Under the pieces are notes generated by a model, which was not told the origin of the DNA, did no database searches, and saw only the letters and a list, made by a program, of their open reading frames with translations. A program made the translations under genes and the position numbers. Of a DNA stretch of 64,000 nucleotides, positions 20,223-31,100 are shown one piece after another (positions within the stretch are counted from its first letter, which is position 1; each line of letters begins with the position of its first letter). The DNA lies in NCBI GenBank assembly GCA_964036315.1, contig OZ038480.1:15598518-15662517 (forward strand), read 5' to 3'. This DNA comes from Acanthosepion esculentum. Lineage: Eukaryota; Mollusca; Cephalopoda; Sepiida; Sepiidae.

Positions 20223-20990
20223 GGGTTTTAATACCAGCAATACATTTTTATAAAAACTTATTACCAGCAATGAATTTTTGAAGAAAAAATTATTACCATT
20301 TTTAGAAGAAAAAAATATTACTAGCAATACATTTTTAGAAGAAAAAAATATTACTAGCAATACATTTTTAGAAGATAAAATATTACTAGCAATACATTTT
20401 TTAGAAGAAAAAAATATTACTAGCAATACATTTTTTAGAAGAAAAAAATATTACTAGCAATACATTTTTAGAAGATAAAATATTACTAGCAATACATTTT
20501 TTAGAAGAAAAAATATTACTAGCAATACATTTTTTAGAAGAAAAAATATTACTAGCAATACATTTTTTAGAAGAAAAAAATATTACTAGCAATACATTTT
20601 TAGAAGATAAAATATTACTAGCAATACATTTTTTAGAAGAAAAAAATATTACTAGCAATACATTTTTTAGAAGAAAAAAATATTACTAGCAATACATTTT
20701 TTAGAAGAAAAAAATATTACTAGCAATACATTTTTTAGAAGAAAAAAATATTACTAGCAATACATTTTTTAGAAGAAAAAAATATTACTAGCAATACATT
20801 TTTTAGAAGAAAAAAATATTACTAGCAATACATTTTTAGAAGATAAAATATTACTAGCAATACATTTTTTAGAAGAAAAAAATATTACTAGCAATACATT
20901 TTTTAGAAGAAAAAAATATTACTAGCAATACATTTTTTAGAAGAAAAAAATATTACTAGCAATACATTTTTAGAAGATAAAATATTAATC
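20223..20990 (+). repeat. Minisatellite, 31-34-bp unit, about 24 copies
   Basis: The unit is TATTACTAGCAATACATTTT followed by TTAGAAGAAAAAA (long form) or TAGAAGATAAAA (short form). Short forms recur at intervals among long ones, suggesting block duplication. The edges are more diverged. Lies in the intron after TM11. Confidence 0.92.
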
Positions 20991-21504
20991 AGCATCACAC
21001 TTTTGGAAGAAAAGTAATACATTTTTTTGGGAAATAAAACATATTACCAGCAATAAATGTCTTGTTGGCATTAAATGACCCATTGAGGTTGATATGCCGT
21101 AAAACAAACCAAACCTTAATTCAAACCTCCAAGATAGTGATAAGCCAGCACACAATATACTAGTAATACAACACTAGTATTTTGCTACTGAAATATTTCA
21201 GTGAAATTAATTTCAGAATAATAAATTAGAAGAATGGATAATATAAATGACCCAGAATATAAAAATTCTATTATTAAGTTTTCTTAATGCTTCAAATTTG
21301 TTACTTATACTTAAATTTATTTTTTGAAATTGATTCATTAAACTCATTTCAAACAATGCAAACTAAGTTTAGAAATTTTTTTAATGTTTATTATGTTTTT
21401 ATTAATTAACAAGAGAAGCACATGAATATTTCTCGTATTAATGTCCTGAAAGTTTATTTTATCAAAATTTTAAGAGACAAAGCACTTCTGAAATTTAGAA
21501 AACA

Positions 21505-21815
21505 GATATTAGCACAGCAGGTGAGACCAGCAGACCAGGTTCCAAATCCCACCTCACCTGCTGCATTCATTTTTGCACTAATGCCTTTGGGAAAGGTATG
21601 GATCCCTCTCTTCCCTTTCAGCTATGGGTTAAACAGCAGGGAAGACATGGCTCTCTAGTCTTAGATAGCAGCCAATCTAGAATTCCAAACCGCAGAAAAG
21701 GCAACAGAAAACTGCTGCACTATCTTTCCCCAAAAGTTATGACCATTCACAGACAATAAAGATGAAGCTGTGGAGAATCATGATCACCTACATCCTGAAA
21801 GGATATAGCATTAAA
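21505..21815 (+). mobile_element. tRNA-derived SINE with LINE-type tail
   Basis: A head with GGTTCCAAATCCCACC (B-box-like), a body with TGCACTAATGCCTTTGGGAA, CAGCTATGGGTTAAACAGCA and TTAGATAGCAGCCAATCTAG, and a tail GAAGCTGTGGAGAATCATGA then TCACCTACATCCTGAAAGGA and TATAGCATTAAAAAAAG. The tail matches the LINE 3' coding end at 2440-2645. It ends about 70 bp before the next NRAMP exon. Confidence 0.7.
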
Positions 21816-21885
21816 AAAAGTAATCAGATATTTCAAAATCCAATTTTCTAAATTGGATTATCGTTCTAAAACAATTGTTTTTCAG

Positions 21886-21963
21886 AATGGGAAACAACCT
21901 TGGTATGTGTATCTTGCAGTCAGTGTGATAGCCTTTGCATATCTCGCCTTTGTCATTTACTTG
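21886..21963 (+). CDS. NRAMP: NRAMP exon with TM12
   Basis: 26 codons, phase 0, from TTTTTCAG|AAT to TTG|GTAAGT: NGKQPWYVYLAVSVIAFAYL then AFVIYL, the final hydrophobic segment of the 12-TM NRAMP layout. It joins ..VILFI of the previous exon. Confidence 0.92.
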
Positions 21964-22490
21964 GTAAGTAAATATCAACCTCATTTTCTTCATCCCATTC
22001 TTCATTTCTTACATGACTTTCTAAGTTGAATAATCTTTGATCACTAAAATAGCATGGAATAGAAATAGAATATCAAAAGTAGGTGTTTTCATATTGTCTT
22101 CTATATTCAATAAATGTGTGATGTCATGAACTGCAATGCGATATTTTACTTCCTGCATTTCATATGCACAAATTTATTGTTGCATAGCAATCATCCATGC
22201 AAACAAAGCAAACTATCATTGTTGCAATGTCTGCATAAACCTTCTAAAACAAAAAATTACCATCTTTGTTATATAATTTATTATTTAATTTATTATAATG
22301 TGCTTGTAATCTCTGACGATGGCATATGTAAGCCGAAAGCTTAGACAGGATTAACAATAAAAAGATATATCAACATAGTGATTTTCTTTCGTATTTTAGT
22401 GACAATGCTAAAAAGCTTATGTGACAATATGAAAGGAATTTACTTAATAGACAAAACTTGTCTATATTATTTAATGAAACATGTATTAAT

Positions 22491-22491
22491 G

Positions 22492-22547
<56 letters not shown>

Positions 22548-23120
22548 TATTTACATTATTCGGACTATTGTCCTCATCTTTGTTGCCATATTTATTACAA
22601 CGTTTTGGCCATTGTACACTCTGACCTTCTTCAGGTGGTTGGAATGTCGAACTGAACTCTTTATTTTGCTCACTGGGGTAGACTGTTCTAGTTCCATGTG
22701 CCATGTTTAATGGATGTCAGTTATCAGTTATTGCCTGTTAATTCCCCTCTCCAAGTTCTCCACTGCCTTAACCGGGTATTGAACTCACACTCTTTGGGTC
22801 CTGTCACTGGATCTAACTAACACCTTTATCCACTGTGCCATGTGTACTCGTTAGATCCAGTGACAGGACCCAAAGTGTGTGAGTTCAGTGCCAGGTTAAG
22901 ACAGTGGAGAAGAACTTTGAGAGGGGAATTAACAGGAGATAACTGACATCCATTAAACATGGCACGTGGAACTAGAACAGTCTACCCCAGTGAGCGAAAT
23001 AAAGGGTTCAGTTCAACATTCCAACCACCTGAAGAAGGCCGAAACATTGTAATAAATATGGTGACAAAGATGAGCACAATAGCCTGAATAATGTAAATAG
23101 TGTACATAATACCTTGTCTC

Positions 23121-23205
<85 letters not shown>
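22491..23205. repeat. SINE-2 inverted pair (large palindrome) bounded by TA microsatellites
   Basis: (TA)n at 22497-22541, a minus-strand SINE-2 at about 22545-22838, a short junction, a plus-strand SINE-2 at about 22853-23115, then (TA)n at about 23132-23202. The two SINEs meet near their heads; the plus copy lacks the first ~25 bp of the tRNA part (it starts at GTTAGATCCAGTGACAGGAC). The arms pair over about 260 bp. It lies in an NRAMP intron, so the transcript can form a long RNA duplex. Confidence 0.85.
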
Positions 23206-23206
<1 letters not shown>

Positions 23207-23596
23207 GAGGGAGAGAATATAAGGAAACCAGAAAATGGTAAAAAGGAGAAATAACCATAAAATTCTACACACAGACAAAATGGGAAAAAAAATCATCAAC
23301 CTACACCAATAGCATATAAACTATTTTTTAACACAATATAAAAATAATGGAAATGGGAAATCAGTCGTCAAATGCTGAAACTTCCTAATGAATGGCCTGA
23401 ACAATTACAAAAAGAGTTTGTCGACAAAACTTTGGGTTTAGGGTTCTGAATAGAAGTTCAATCAGATAGGTGACAAATTTTATATTTGTATTAATGATAT
23501 GCATATATAAAGGAATTTCAAGTAAAGTGAAAAAAATTTAGAGAAGTAGTTTTTGTTAATAAAGAATAAAAATCATCTTTTTTTTTCTTTTTTGTA

Positions 23597-23720
23597 TAGA
23601 TTATTACATAGAATTTGTATAGATTATTACATAGAATTTGTATAGATTATTACATAGAATTTGTATAGATTATTACATAGAATTTGTATAGATTATTACA
23701 TAGAATTTGTATAGATTATT
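23597..23720 (+). repeat. Minisatellite, 23-bp unit, about 5.4 copies
   Basis: The unit TATAGATTATTACATAGAAT plus TTG is repeated almost perfectly and is still nearly identical between copies, suggesting recent expansion. Confidence 0.95.
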
Positions 23721-23754
23721 ACAGAAAAAATGCATATTTGTATATTAAAGGCAA

Positions 23755-24060
23755 ATGCAAAAGTCATTGTAGTGTTTAGAAGGTGGTTCCATGCAGGAAA
23801 CGGTTTCATAAAGTAGCAATTATTCGGCAGAAGCTGTCCAAATGGAACTACCTTCTTAGAAATGGAATACAAAGAGTATAAGAGTGATTTAATGCTGTGG
23901 ACAAGGCAGGTCTTAGCTGTGAAGGTTTGAACTGGTTGGACTAGCTTACATGGAAATAGCAATAGAGTCGTAACACACTTGCAATGTTTCATCTGTGGGG
24001 AAAGTGGCTGTAGGATGGAAAATGAGTCATAACCCACAAAAGATTTATTTGGGTGAAAAG
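23755..24060 (+). repeat. Unclassified dispersed repeat, paralogous to 9100-9400
   Basis: See 9100-9400. The minus strand happens to be open for 143 codons (23696-24127), but its start lies in the NRAMP exon side and its end in the minisatellite. The product has no family resemblance. Confidence 0.45.
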
Positions 24061-24122
24061 TATACAATTTCCTTAGTAGCTTTATCAAATGTATTTCTAA
24101 TTGAATTTTCTTTATTTTCCAG

Positions 24123-24155
24123 AGCATTGGTATTAAAAACTACTTGAAACTGAAA
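24123..24155 (+). CDS. NRAMP: NRAMP 33-bp micro-exon, start of C-terminal tail
   Basis: Eleven codons, SIGIKNYLKLK, between TTTCCAG and GTAAGT, phase 0 at both ends. Follows TM12 on the cytoplasmic side. It is short and poorly conserved in sequence, so the call rests on splice sites, frame and position. It may be alternatively used, since skipping keeps the frame. Confidence 0.75.
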
Positions 24156-24574
24156 GTAAGTTCAGCTTTTATTTTTTTATTTTTTTTTAATTATTTCACC
24201 TCAAGCAAAGTGATAACGCCACTAAGAAGAGCTATGAGGAGGAGTAAAAAAGAATAAAAATTTAAAAGAAACCAGAAACCCAATCCTAAGCAGGAAACAA
24301 GGGATAAACCTCTGCTCCTGTTCAAAAGATGAGATTGTTAATTTTGTTTTTTATCTTAAAAAAAAAAAAAGAATCACTAATTTTCATCGCTTCAAATTAG
24401 TGATTTTTTTCTCTTCCATTTTTTTAAGTCTCATTACAATTATTATTTTGTAAGATTTGTTTATTTTTTTTATCACATCTTAATTTCCATAACTCTATGA
24501 TTATTTTATATATTTATTTATTTTATTTTATTTTATTTTTTTTTTTTTGCAAACATGAATAAACGTGCCCACAA

Positions 24575-25935
24575 TAAGACACTGTCAAAAGGACAGTTTT
24601 TCCAATGACGTTGCTTATATGACAATATTTATGGTTTTAAAATGCGATGATTAGAATTGTGATAAAACTTAAACATATAATAAAAAGGAATTCATACATT
24701 TTTCTTCTTGAAAATTTACAACAAAAATATTAAACGCTATTTATTTATTAGATTGTTTATTTACAAAAATAATTTTATTTACAACTTCCTAAAAAAGCTA
24801 ATACAATTAAAACTAATGCAATACAATAATCGTCATTTACCAATTTATAAATAAATAGAATTATTTATTCATAAATTTGTCACCATTTACTAAATTATTA
24901 AAATATATGAAGCAACTATATCCTTATTATTTACCATTTTATAAAGTTTGAATCAATTGGCATAATGGAAGTAAATAATAACACATAATGTTCAACAGTT
25001 AATGGGTGATAATAATGTTACATGTCATGTAAATAATATCTCATTTTTTGATCACTAATAAAACAGGATGAGAGCTATGGAAGAAAGATTTATTCTCCAT
25101 TTACATTTCCCCCATTATGGGCATTATTATAACTGAAATAATAATATCATACTTCATGGACGGAATGGAATGGCTGAAAGGAAGATGAATGATAAACATG
25201 CTTTGTTCCCAGAGAGACTTTTAAATCACTAAGACATACACAAAACTATATATACATATATATATATATATGTGTGTCCTATATGGAAAACAATATATAT
25301 ATCTACACAGCAAGCAGAGTGTAAGGAGAAACAAAAAGGAAGGGTTTTACATATAATATGGAGATTCTTCTGTGATTCTGGAAAAGCCATGTTTAGGACT
25401 CCAGATTTAAACAGGCTGGATTCATTTACTATGTCCCATGCAAGGACATATTCCACGAATGTAAAATGGCGAGTCTTGGTTTTTCCCAAATTGAGGACTG
25501 CTAGCTGGAGATTTCTATATCTGAGGAAGAGATATTCCATTGCGGAAAATGGCACGATAGACTGTAGCATTTGCTGTAGGAGGCAGATTTGTCCTCAGCC
25601 AGGACACCTTGGTCTATGCTAAAAAGCAACCACTCGGTTTGGTTACTGTAAACAAACTGAATGACTGGTCACTCTCATCACTATATGAAATAACATCACT
25701 AAGCGGCCGTCATGTGACTCATATCCACCAAAGTAAGATAATCACCTTCTGAATCCCTACAGGCAATTAACTGATGTTTTACCAACTATTCCAATAAAGA
25801 ATAATAATTAAATAGTGTTTATTATTTTTGTTGTCAATTGTCAAAAACAAAGAAAATGTATAAATTCACTTTCATATGCTTAGGTTTTATTACAATTCTT
25901 ATTGCTTTTTAAAATTCAGCTTCATCCAAAATTTT
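24575..25935. mobile_element. Foldback element with internal segment
   Basis: Left arm 24575-24975 (ACTGTCAAAAGGACAGTTTT and on through TTATTAGATTGTTTATTTAC). Inverted partial right arm 25795-25935 (AGTGTTTATTATTTTTGTTG, then CACTTTCATATGCTTAGGTT). The interior, 24980-25790, is unlike the other copies and has a 116-codon + frame at 25272-25622 with no family I know. It could be a passenger or an insertion. Confidence 0.5.
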
Positions 25936-26064
25936 GAGGTGCTAGAAAAACTTGATTCCCATTGGCACATATATGTAAAATCCCCTTCTGAGTATTCAAA
26001 AAAGTAGATGCACAAAATCTTGGCACTTTGCCACTTGAGCCTTGTAAGTGTTCTGAAAGCAAAG

Positions 26065-26538
26065 GAAATATTTGTCGCAGATTACTTCCACAACACAGAG
26101 AACAAATCCCTGTAAGTTCAGACTCGAATATCAGGGGCAGAAAGAAATGCCGAAAACTCGATTCGCAGGTATTATCTCACAAATCACAATGCACGTAACC
26201 AAGCAGAAAAATAACTCACTCTCTGATGAACGCAGTAGCCAAAATACGCAAATTTTTTCTCTCAATTCGAGAACACCAACTGCTTTTATTGGCCAAGTAT
26301 TTTTTCCATTCATTGACATCTGGGAGAGGATGCCCAATTTTTGTATATCAAAATGTTCTTATAGCAACTCCTGCAATGGACTTGTTTTTTAATTTAAATA
26401 TTCCATCTTCAGCATGTCGTGTGGAATACGTGCCCTTTCTTTTGGTAAGTAATTTTCCTTATAGCCACATTTTCCGTCATAGGATACATGCGATGCACTG
26501 TCGCTTTGATGAGGTAAGTCACTGTTTTCTTTGCTATA
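26065..26538 (-). repeat. 3' LTR of the gypsy-type element
   Basis: 474 bp aligned end to end with 30158-30619: start GAAATATTTGTCGCAGATTA, end TTTTCTTTGCTATA. I estimate about 8 % substitutions plus one ~17-bp indel by hand alignment, so the insertion is not recent. Confidence 0.85.
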
Positions 26539-26600
26539 CTCCCCCCGATCTCATTTTCACCAATCGAACTGCTTGGAGCAGCTCTCTTTATCCTGGTGCT

Positions 26601-27559
26601 TCATCGTAATGGAACTATCTCCCTTACGCATGTCGGAGAGTCGTCTTCTGAGGAGTCATCAGACATATCTCGAGTTTCCAGAAGCTCTGCATCTGTGAAA
26701 GCATCGGATTCGCAAATCTCAATTATCTGATCACTGTCAGATGATGAACCATCATCGGATTTGCTCGGCGATGTATCAAAATCAACGAAAAGGCAAAGAT
26801 CTTTTACATGCCGTGGCATCCCGTCAACTATTATTGTTTGTGAACTTACAATGTCCGTCATGCGACCCACTTGATACCTGAAGGTATACCGGCCATGGGA
26901 AGCTTTCACCCATACTCTGTTCCCAACTTTGTATATACCATGATACTTACAACGATCAGTTGGTAATGTTGTAGTAATTCCCTTCACTTTCAGTTGGTAA
27001 TGGTGAATCATATTGGCAGGCGCATTATTCGACGATATATCGTCCTTCAGCGTGATATTATGCCAGTACACTTCCTCCATTATCGAACACTGCTTTCTTG
27101 CTGCAATTCTCTTTATGCTCCGATGAGATCTTTCCACTATACCGTTTCCTGCAGGAACATAGGTGCAGCAAAAACGAAATTGGACTCCCCAGTCATCCAA
27201 GAAATCTTTAAAGGACTGTGAAATGCAGTGTCATTGTCAGTCAGGATTTCTGATGGTGGGCCTCGTTCAAAAAAAATACTTTCCAACTGTCAGATGACAC
27301 TTCTTGAGTCTTGTTGAAGCAGGCGTCGCCATATCGCAAATCGACTGGGGCCACAATCAATTAACGTAAGGTAGTGTTGCCCACCGTAATGTATAATATC
27401 CATTCCTAAGCGGGTCCAGATTCCAATCACACTTAGGTTGCCACGTGGCCACCGACTTGAGGCTGAGTCAGTTGACTGGCATTCTTTACATTTTCTGGCC
27501 ACTGCCTTGACGGCCGCCTTGGATTTCGTAGGGTAAACTCTTCTCACAAAATACAGCAT
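26601..27559 (-). pseudogene. Integrase region of the gypsy-type element (broken)
   Basis: The N-terminal zinc-binding part is visible as CKECQSTD, the first catalytic Asp in GMDIIHYGGQHYLTLID, the second in LTDNDTAF (reached by a frame change near 27220-27250), and the catalytic Glu in GNGIVERSHRSIK. A C-terminal SH3-like stretch (KVGNRVWVKASHGRY) and an acidic Ser/Asp tail follow. Two open pieces, 27290-27559 and 26601-27200, are in different frames, so no working integrase is made. Confidence 0.8.
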
Positions 27560-27602
27560 TCGCCTGACGGCAGGATGTCCACTCTGGCATCACATCATAC
27601 CA

Positions 27603-28883
27603 TCATTGCAGTACTCTGGTGAGCTTATCCGCTCGATTCTCACTCAACATTACTAAACTTATTGTGATCAATAAGTTATACTCCTGAATCAGCTTTTCAA
27701 GAGTACTCAAACGCCTCCGAATCACTTGCCGCCTTAGTTCGTATTCTGGCTTTTGATACCTACCGGTGCACATACGCGGAGTCCATGAAGAGGTGTAGCT
27801 TCGTTGCACTCCACTGTAGTGTCAAATTGACGCCCTTCAGAATAGCATCCCATTCTGATAAATTGATATATTGGGCGTCCTTTGCAGGCCGCAGCCAACA
27901 TGCGTCTTCTACAACGCTTCTGTCAACCTCCAACGAAACCCCTGTGGCGAGAGAACTTGCATCGACCCATACCGCATAAGTGTGTCCATTTGTGCACCAC
28001 TTATCGTTTGCAGGGTCATTCTGGTGTATTCTTTCCACTATGTCCTCAATCATGTTCTTAAGGGGAGCATCTGTCACTTTGTCATCCCAGCCAAATGTGA
28101 TCGATAATGTCCTGCGTTTAACAAATGATGCAGCAACATGAAGCCACCCACACACAGGAATATGATCCACCAGTTTTCCACACCACGAGAAGACGTTACG
28201 TAGCGTCAGGACCTCAGGAACTGATGGAATGTCATTTTCACGTTTCCACTTAAGCGTGTTGTTATCTCCTGAACATGCAAACCCAGCACATATGTGCCGT
28301 CCCGTAACCACTCCGGATCCTTGCAAATCAAACCAAATGCACACAAGTGCTCCTTCATGCGAGCTGCTGAAATCATGCTCTCATCAACATAAATATCATC
28401 AATATATGATGAGGTTGCCCATCGAACTGACTCGTCTTTTGACAACGTGGCGTCCACAGTGGCCTTCATTATGGTTGGTGCAACATTCAACCCAAAACCC
28501 ATTCGGGTCAAGCAATATCTTCGCCCCTTGAAGATTACAGTTTGAAAGGGCCAAAGTGACTTATGGATATGTACTTGTAGATGGGCCTGCCGTAGGTCAA
28601 GGATAGCGACATTCGGTCCTTTTTTACGCCACTCCCTCAGTTTCTGTGCACACACGTTCACATTGGCTGCGTGTGCGTCAAGACACTCATTCAGCTCTCG
28701 ATAGTCTAATACTGGCCACACTTTATTTTTGTTTTGCTGTACCACCGCCATCAATGGAATTAAACCTTTTGGAGGACCAAGTTCCTTTTCAGGATAAGGC
28801 TGCAACCAACCATTATCAAGCCAGTTCTGCAGCTCACGGTCGTATTCCTCCTTGACTCCCATTGGTATTGGGTACTCGGGCAT
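27603..28883 (-). pseudogene. Reverse transcriptase and RNase H of the gypsy-type element (broken)
   Basis: The RT piece 28206-28883 has VWPVLDYRELN, AILDLRQAHLQVHI, RMGFGLNVAPTIM and the active site YIDDIYVDES. The RNase H piece 27760-28344 has VWVDASSLATGV, a Glu in INLSEWDAI and LFMDSAYVHR, the D-E-D pattern. The pieces overlap in different frames, and a third piece, 27603-27809, continues RNase H or a connector. Key residues are present; frameshifts break the chain. Confidence 0.85.
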
Positions 28884-28989
28884 CCGATTTCACAAACTCT
28901 CCGGTGATCGACCATCAGACCAATTCCATGATGCGACCCATATCTTCCGGTTTGGGTCGAATTCGGCACAGAAATCAGGTTCTTCTATT

Positions 28990-29651
28990 TTAATAGCGGC
29001 GCAACAGACAATCCCACGCTTGGGGAAACCGTACATTGCCACACTCTCTTATTTGGAGTCTGCCCAACTTTTTAATGGCGTCGAACCCAAGCAACAAGTC
29101 AAAACCCAATAGCTCTCCATCCACTACCAAAACTTCGATTTTGAGGGGGTTTGCATTGTCCACGTCAAGCTTAATACTTCCAACTCCGCAACATTTGAGA
29201 GTATTTCTGTTTACGGTGAGTACGTCCACCTCCGTCAACCAACCGGGATTGACAGACTGACTGACTTATTCACGAGTGTTTGTGAGCAGCCATTGTCCAC
29301 CAATGCCACTCTCTTAATTCCGTTCATGTAAATACCCAAAACAGGTAGCGCCTTATTCATAACTCGCTTAGGGAAGAGACCGGCGCTGACGTCTTGTCCC
29401 CTTCCACTTTTCCCCCAGACACAATGAAGCAATGTGGCCAGCTTCCTGACACCGCAAGCAACACATTGTTGCGCATAACCTGCGTGGCTGACGAGCATCT
29501 TCTCATCGAACCGGGCAGTCCCCGGAAAGGTGATTCCACCCAGAGCATCAATAGCACCACATACCCTCCCGACATTTTGTATTTGGATGTTTATCAACTC
29601 TGCCTGGTGAAATGGTAGCTGCAACTTTTTCCTCAGTTGCAATTTAATCAT
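28990..29651 (-). pseudogene. Nucleocapsid and protease region of the gypsy-type element (broken)
   Basis: A Cys-rich stretch (CVACGV, continued by a Cys in another frame) looks like a frameshifted zinc knuckle. The retropepsin motif reads VALVDNGCSQTLV, Asp-Asn-Gly in place of the usual Asp-Thr/Ser-Gly. Downstream in another frame, LLGFDAIKKLG matches the second conserved protease block (LLG.D.l). Two frames, 29235-29651 and 28990-29238. Confidence 0.7.
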
Positions 29652-30134
29652 TCATTATGGCCCGAGTCCAACAATTGGTTTGTATTCACGTCTTCCATCC
29701 TGGAAGACGTGCGGAGTAGTTGCTTGACATGTGCTGGTAATCCTGCTATGAACACACATGCTAGTCCTTGCTCGGATATCCCATCAAAAAGACCTGCTTG
29801 CTTCTTCAAGTCGGCTAGAAACACATCGACATATTCGTCCGTGTGCAGTCGGCGTTCAAACGAATTGCTTGTAAGCCAAGAAACGATCCAGTACAAAGGC
29901 AATCCACAGGGCTCGTTTTATCTGCTCGACATCTGATTTTTGCTCAGAGTTTAACTGTTGGTAAACAGCAAATGCTCCGCCTGTCGACTTCAGAGGAAGC
30001 ACACGTTCAACCTTTTTAATTCCACACAGGTCACAAACAAGTTCTGCCTTCTCAATCCATACAGTAACTGCTTGTCTGGTCACTGAACCATCAAACTCGG
30101 GTATCAACTTGACGTCAAATGTCTTGTCCGTCAT
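29648..30134 (-). pseudogene. Gag-like region of the gypsy-type element (frameshifted)
   Basis: Begins at an ATG (30132-30134) about 24 bp inside the 5' LTR, MTDKTFDVKLIPEFDGSV. It runs to 29856 and then continues in another frame (29648-29902) with DEYVDVFLADLKKQAGLF and IAGLPAHVKQLLRTSS. The pattern (F.G.......W......, then Y...L..la.......) is that of gypsy gag capsid. The short leader leaves little room for a normal primer site. Confidence 0.65.
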
Positions 30135-30157
30135 AGTGCTGAAATAGCTTGTAAGCT

Positions 30158-30619
30158 GAAATATTTGTCGCAGATTACTTCCACAACGCAGAGAACAAAT
30201 CACTGTAAGTTCAGACTCGAATATCGGGGGCAGAAAGAAATGCCGAAAACTGGATTCGCAGGTACTATCTCACAAATCACAATGCACGTAACCAGTCAGA
30301 AAAATAACTCACTCTCTGATTAACGCAGTAGCCAAAATACGAAAAACTTTTTCTCTCGATTCGAGAACACCAACTGCTTTTATCATCCAAGCATTTTTTC
30401 CATTCGTCAACAGCTGGGAGAGGATGCCCAATTTTTGTATATCAAAATACTCTTATAGCGACTCCTGCAACAGACTTGTTTTTTAATTTAAATATTCCGT
30501 CTTCAGTATGTCATGCAGAATATGTGCCCTTTCTTTTTGTAAGTAATTTTTCATCATAGGATATACATGACACGCTGTCGCTTGGTTTGACGAGGTAAGT
30601 CGCCGTTTTCTTTGCTATA
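30158..30619 (-). repeat. 5' LTR of the gypsy-type element
   Basis: 462 bp, partner of 26065-26538. Its outer end abuts AAGCCATAAAAAATGC, which looks like the 3' tail of the 5S/tRNA SINE (GATAAGCCATAAAAAA), so the element may have landed next to or inside an old SINE tail. Confidence 0.82.
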
Positions 30620-30733
30620 AGCCATAAAAAATGCACAAAATTTAACATTTTTTTAACAAAAAAATAAAATTTTTATATTTTTAATTGTATTGGTTTTTTT
30701 ATTTTATTTTTATTTTTTTGAATGTTGTAAATA

Positions 30734-31100
30734 TAGGGTGACCCCAAAAAATGGGAATTTTAGAAGTGGGCATTGCCAGACATGAGCAAGTGGTAACACT
30801 GTGAGACAGTGACCTTGAGCAAGTAAACATTTCGCTATTTTAGTAACGAGAATGAAATTCACAGTATCCCAGCTGAGATGTTGCAGCAGTCAATGAGGAA
30901 TCTCAACAGCAGATTTCAAGAATGCATTCGTACAGGAGGACGCCATCTACAGGACGTAATTTTTAAAAAATGAAAATTCCATCATTGTTTCTTAAATGGC
31001 ATGTTTTAAGGTTTCAATTACTATGAATTAAATATGTTTCTTCCATCACTCTTGGTTTTATTGGATTGTTAAAATGTTCCCGTTTTATTGGGTCACCCTA
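30734..31100 (+). mobile_element. mariner-superfamily MITE (367 bp), TA target duplication
   Basis: Terminal inverted repeats TAGGGTGACCC..AAAAA and, read inwards from the right, TAGGGTGACCCAATAAAA. TA is duplicated at 30732-30733 and 31101-31102. Comparison with the empty paralogous site at 36561-36580 confirms the boundaries. Contains a transposase C-terminal remnant. Confidence 0.9.
30851..30973 (+). pseudogene. mariner-type transposase C-terminal remnant
   Basis: 40 codons and a stop: NEIHSIPAEMLQQSMRNLNS, then RFQECIRTGGRHLQDVIFKK. The pattern IP.EML...M.N...R..ECI..GG.HL.D.IF is the C-terminus of mariner-like transposases. The catalytic DDD/E domain is gone, so this is an internal-deletion derivative. 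Confidence 0.75.

Larger units (their letters stand above)
26065..30619 (-). mobile_element. Decayed Ty3/gypsy-type LTR retroelement, antisense in the last NRAMP intron
   Basis: About 4.55 kb with two LTRs and an internal region whose domains run in order gag, protease, reverse transcriptase, RNase H, integrase on the minus strand. RT-before-integrase order is that of Ty3/gypsy elements. The coding region is split by several frameshifts. A G-rich purine run, the reverse complement of CTCCCCCCGATCTC at about 26537-26551, sits where a polypurine tract should be, just inside the 3' LTR. No clear target duplication. I see no envelope-like frame. Confidence 0.85.

Noticed and set aside
22378..22710. 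110-codon and overlapping ORFs with Ile-Tyr repeats
   Set aside because: They are translations of the (TA)n microsatellite plus SINE sequence. The same applies to frames at 22982-23299, 45729-46065 and 48524-48580.
23696..24127. 143-codon minus-strand ORF
   Set aside because: It spans a minisatellite, a dispersed repeat and the antisense of an NRAMP splice site. No homology or codon structure supports it.
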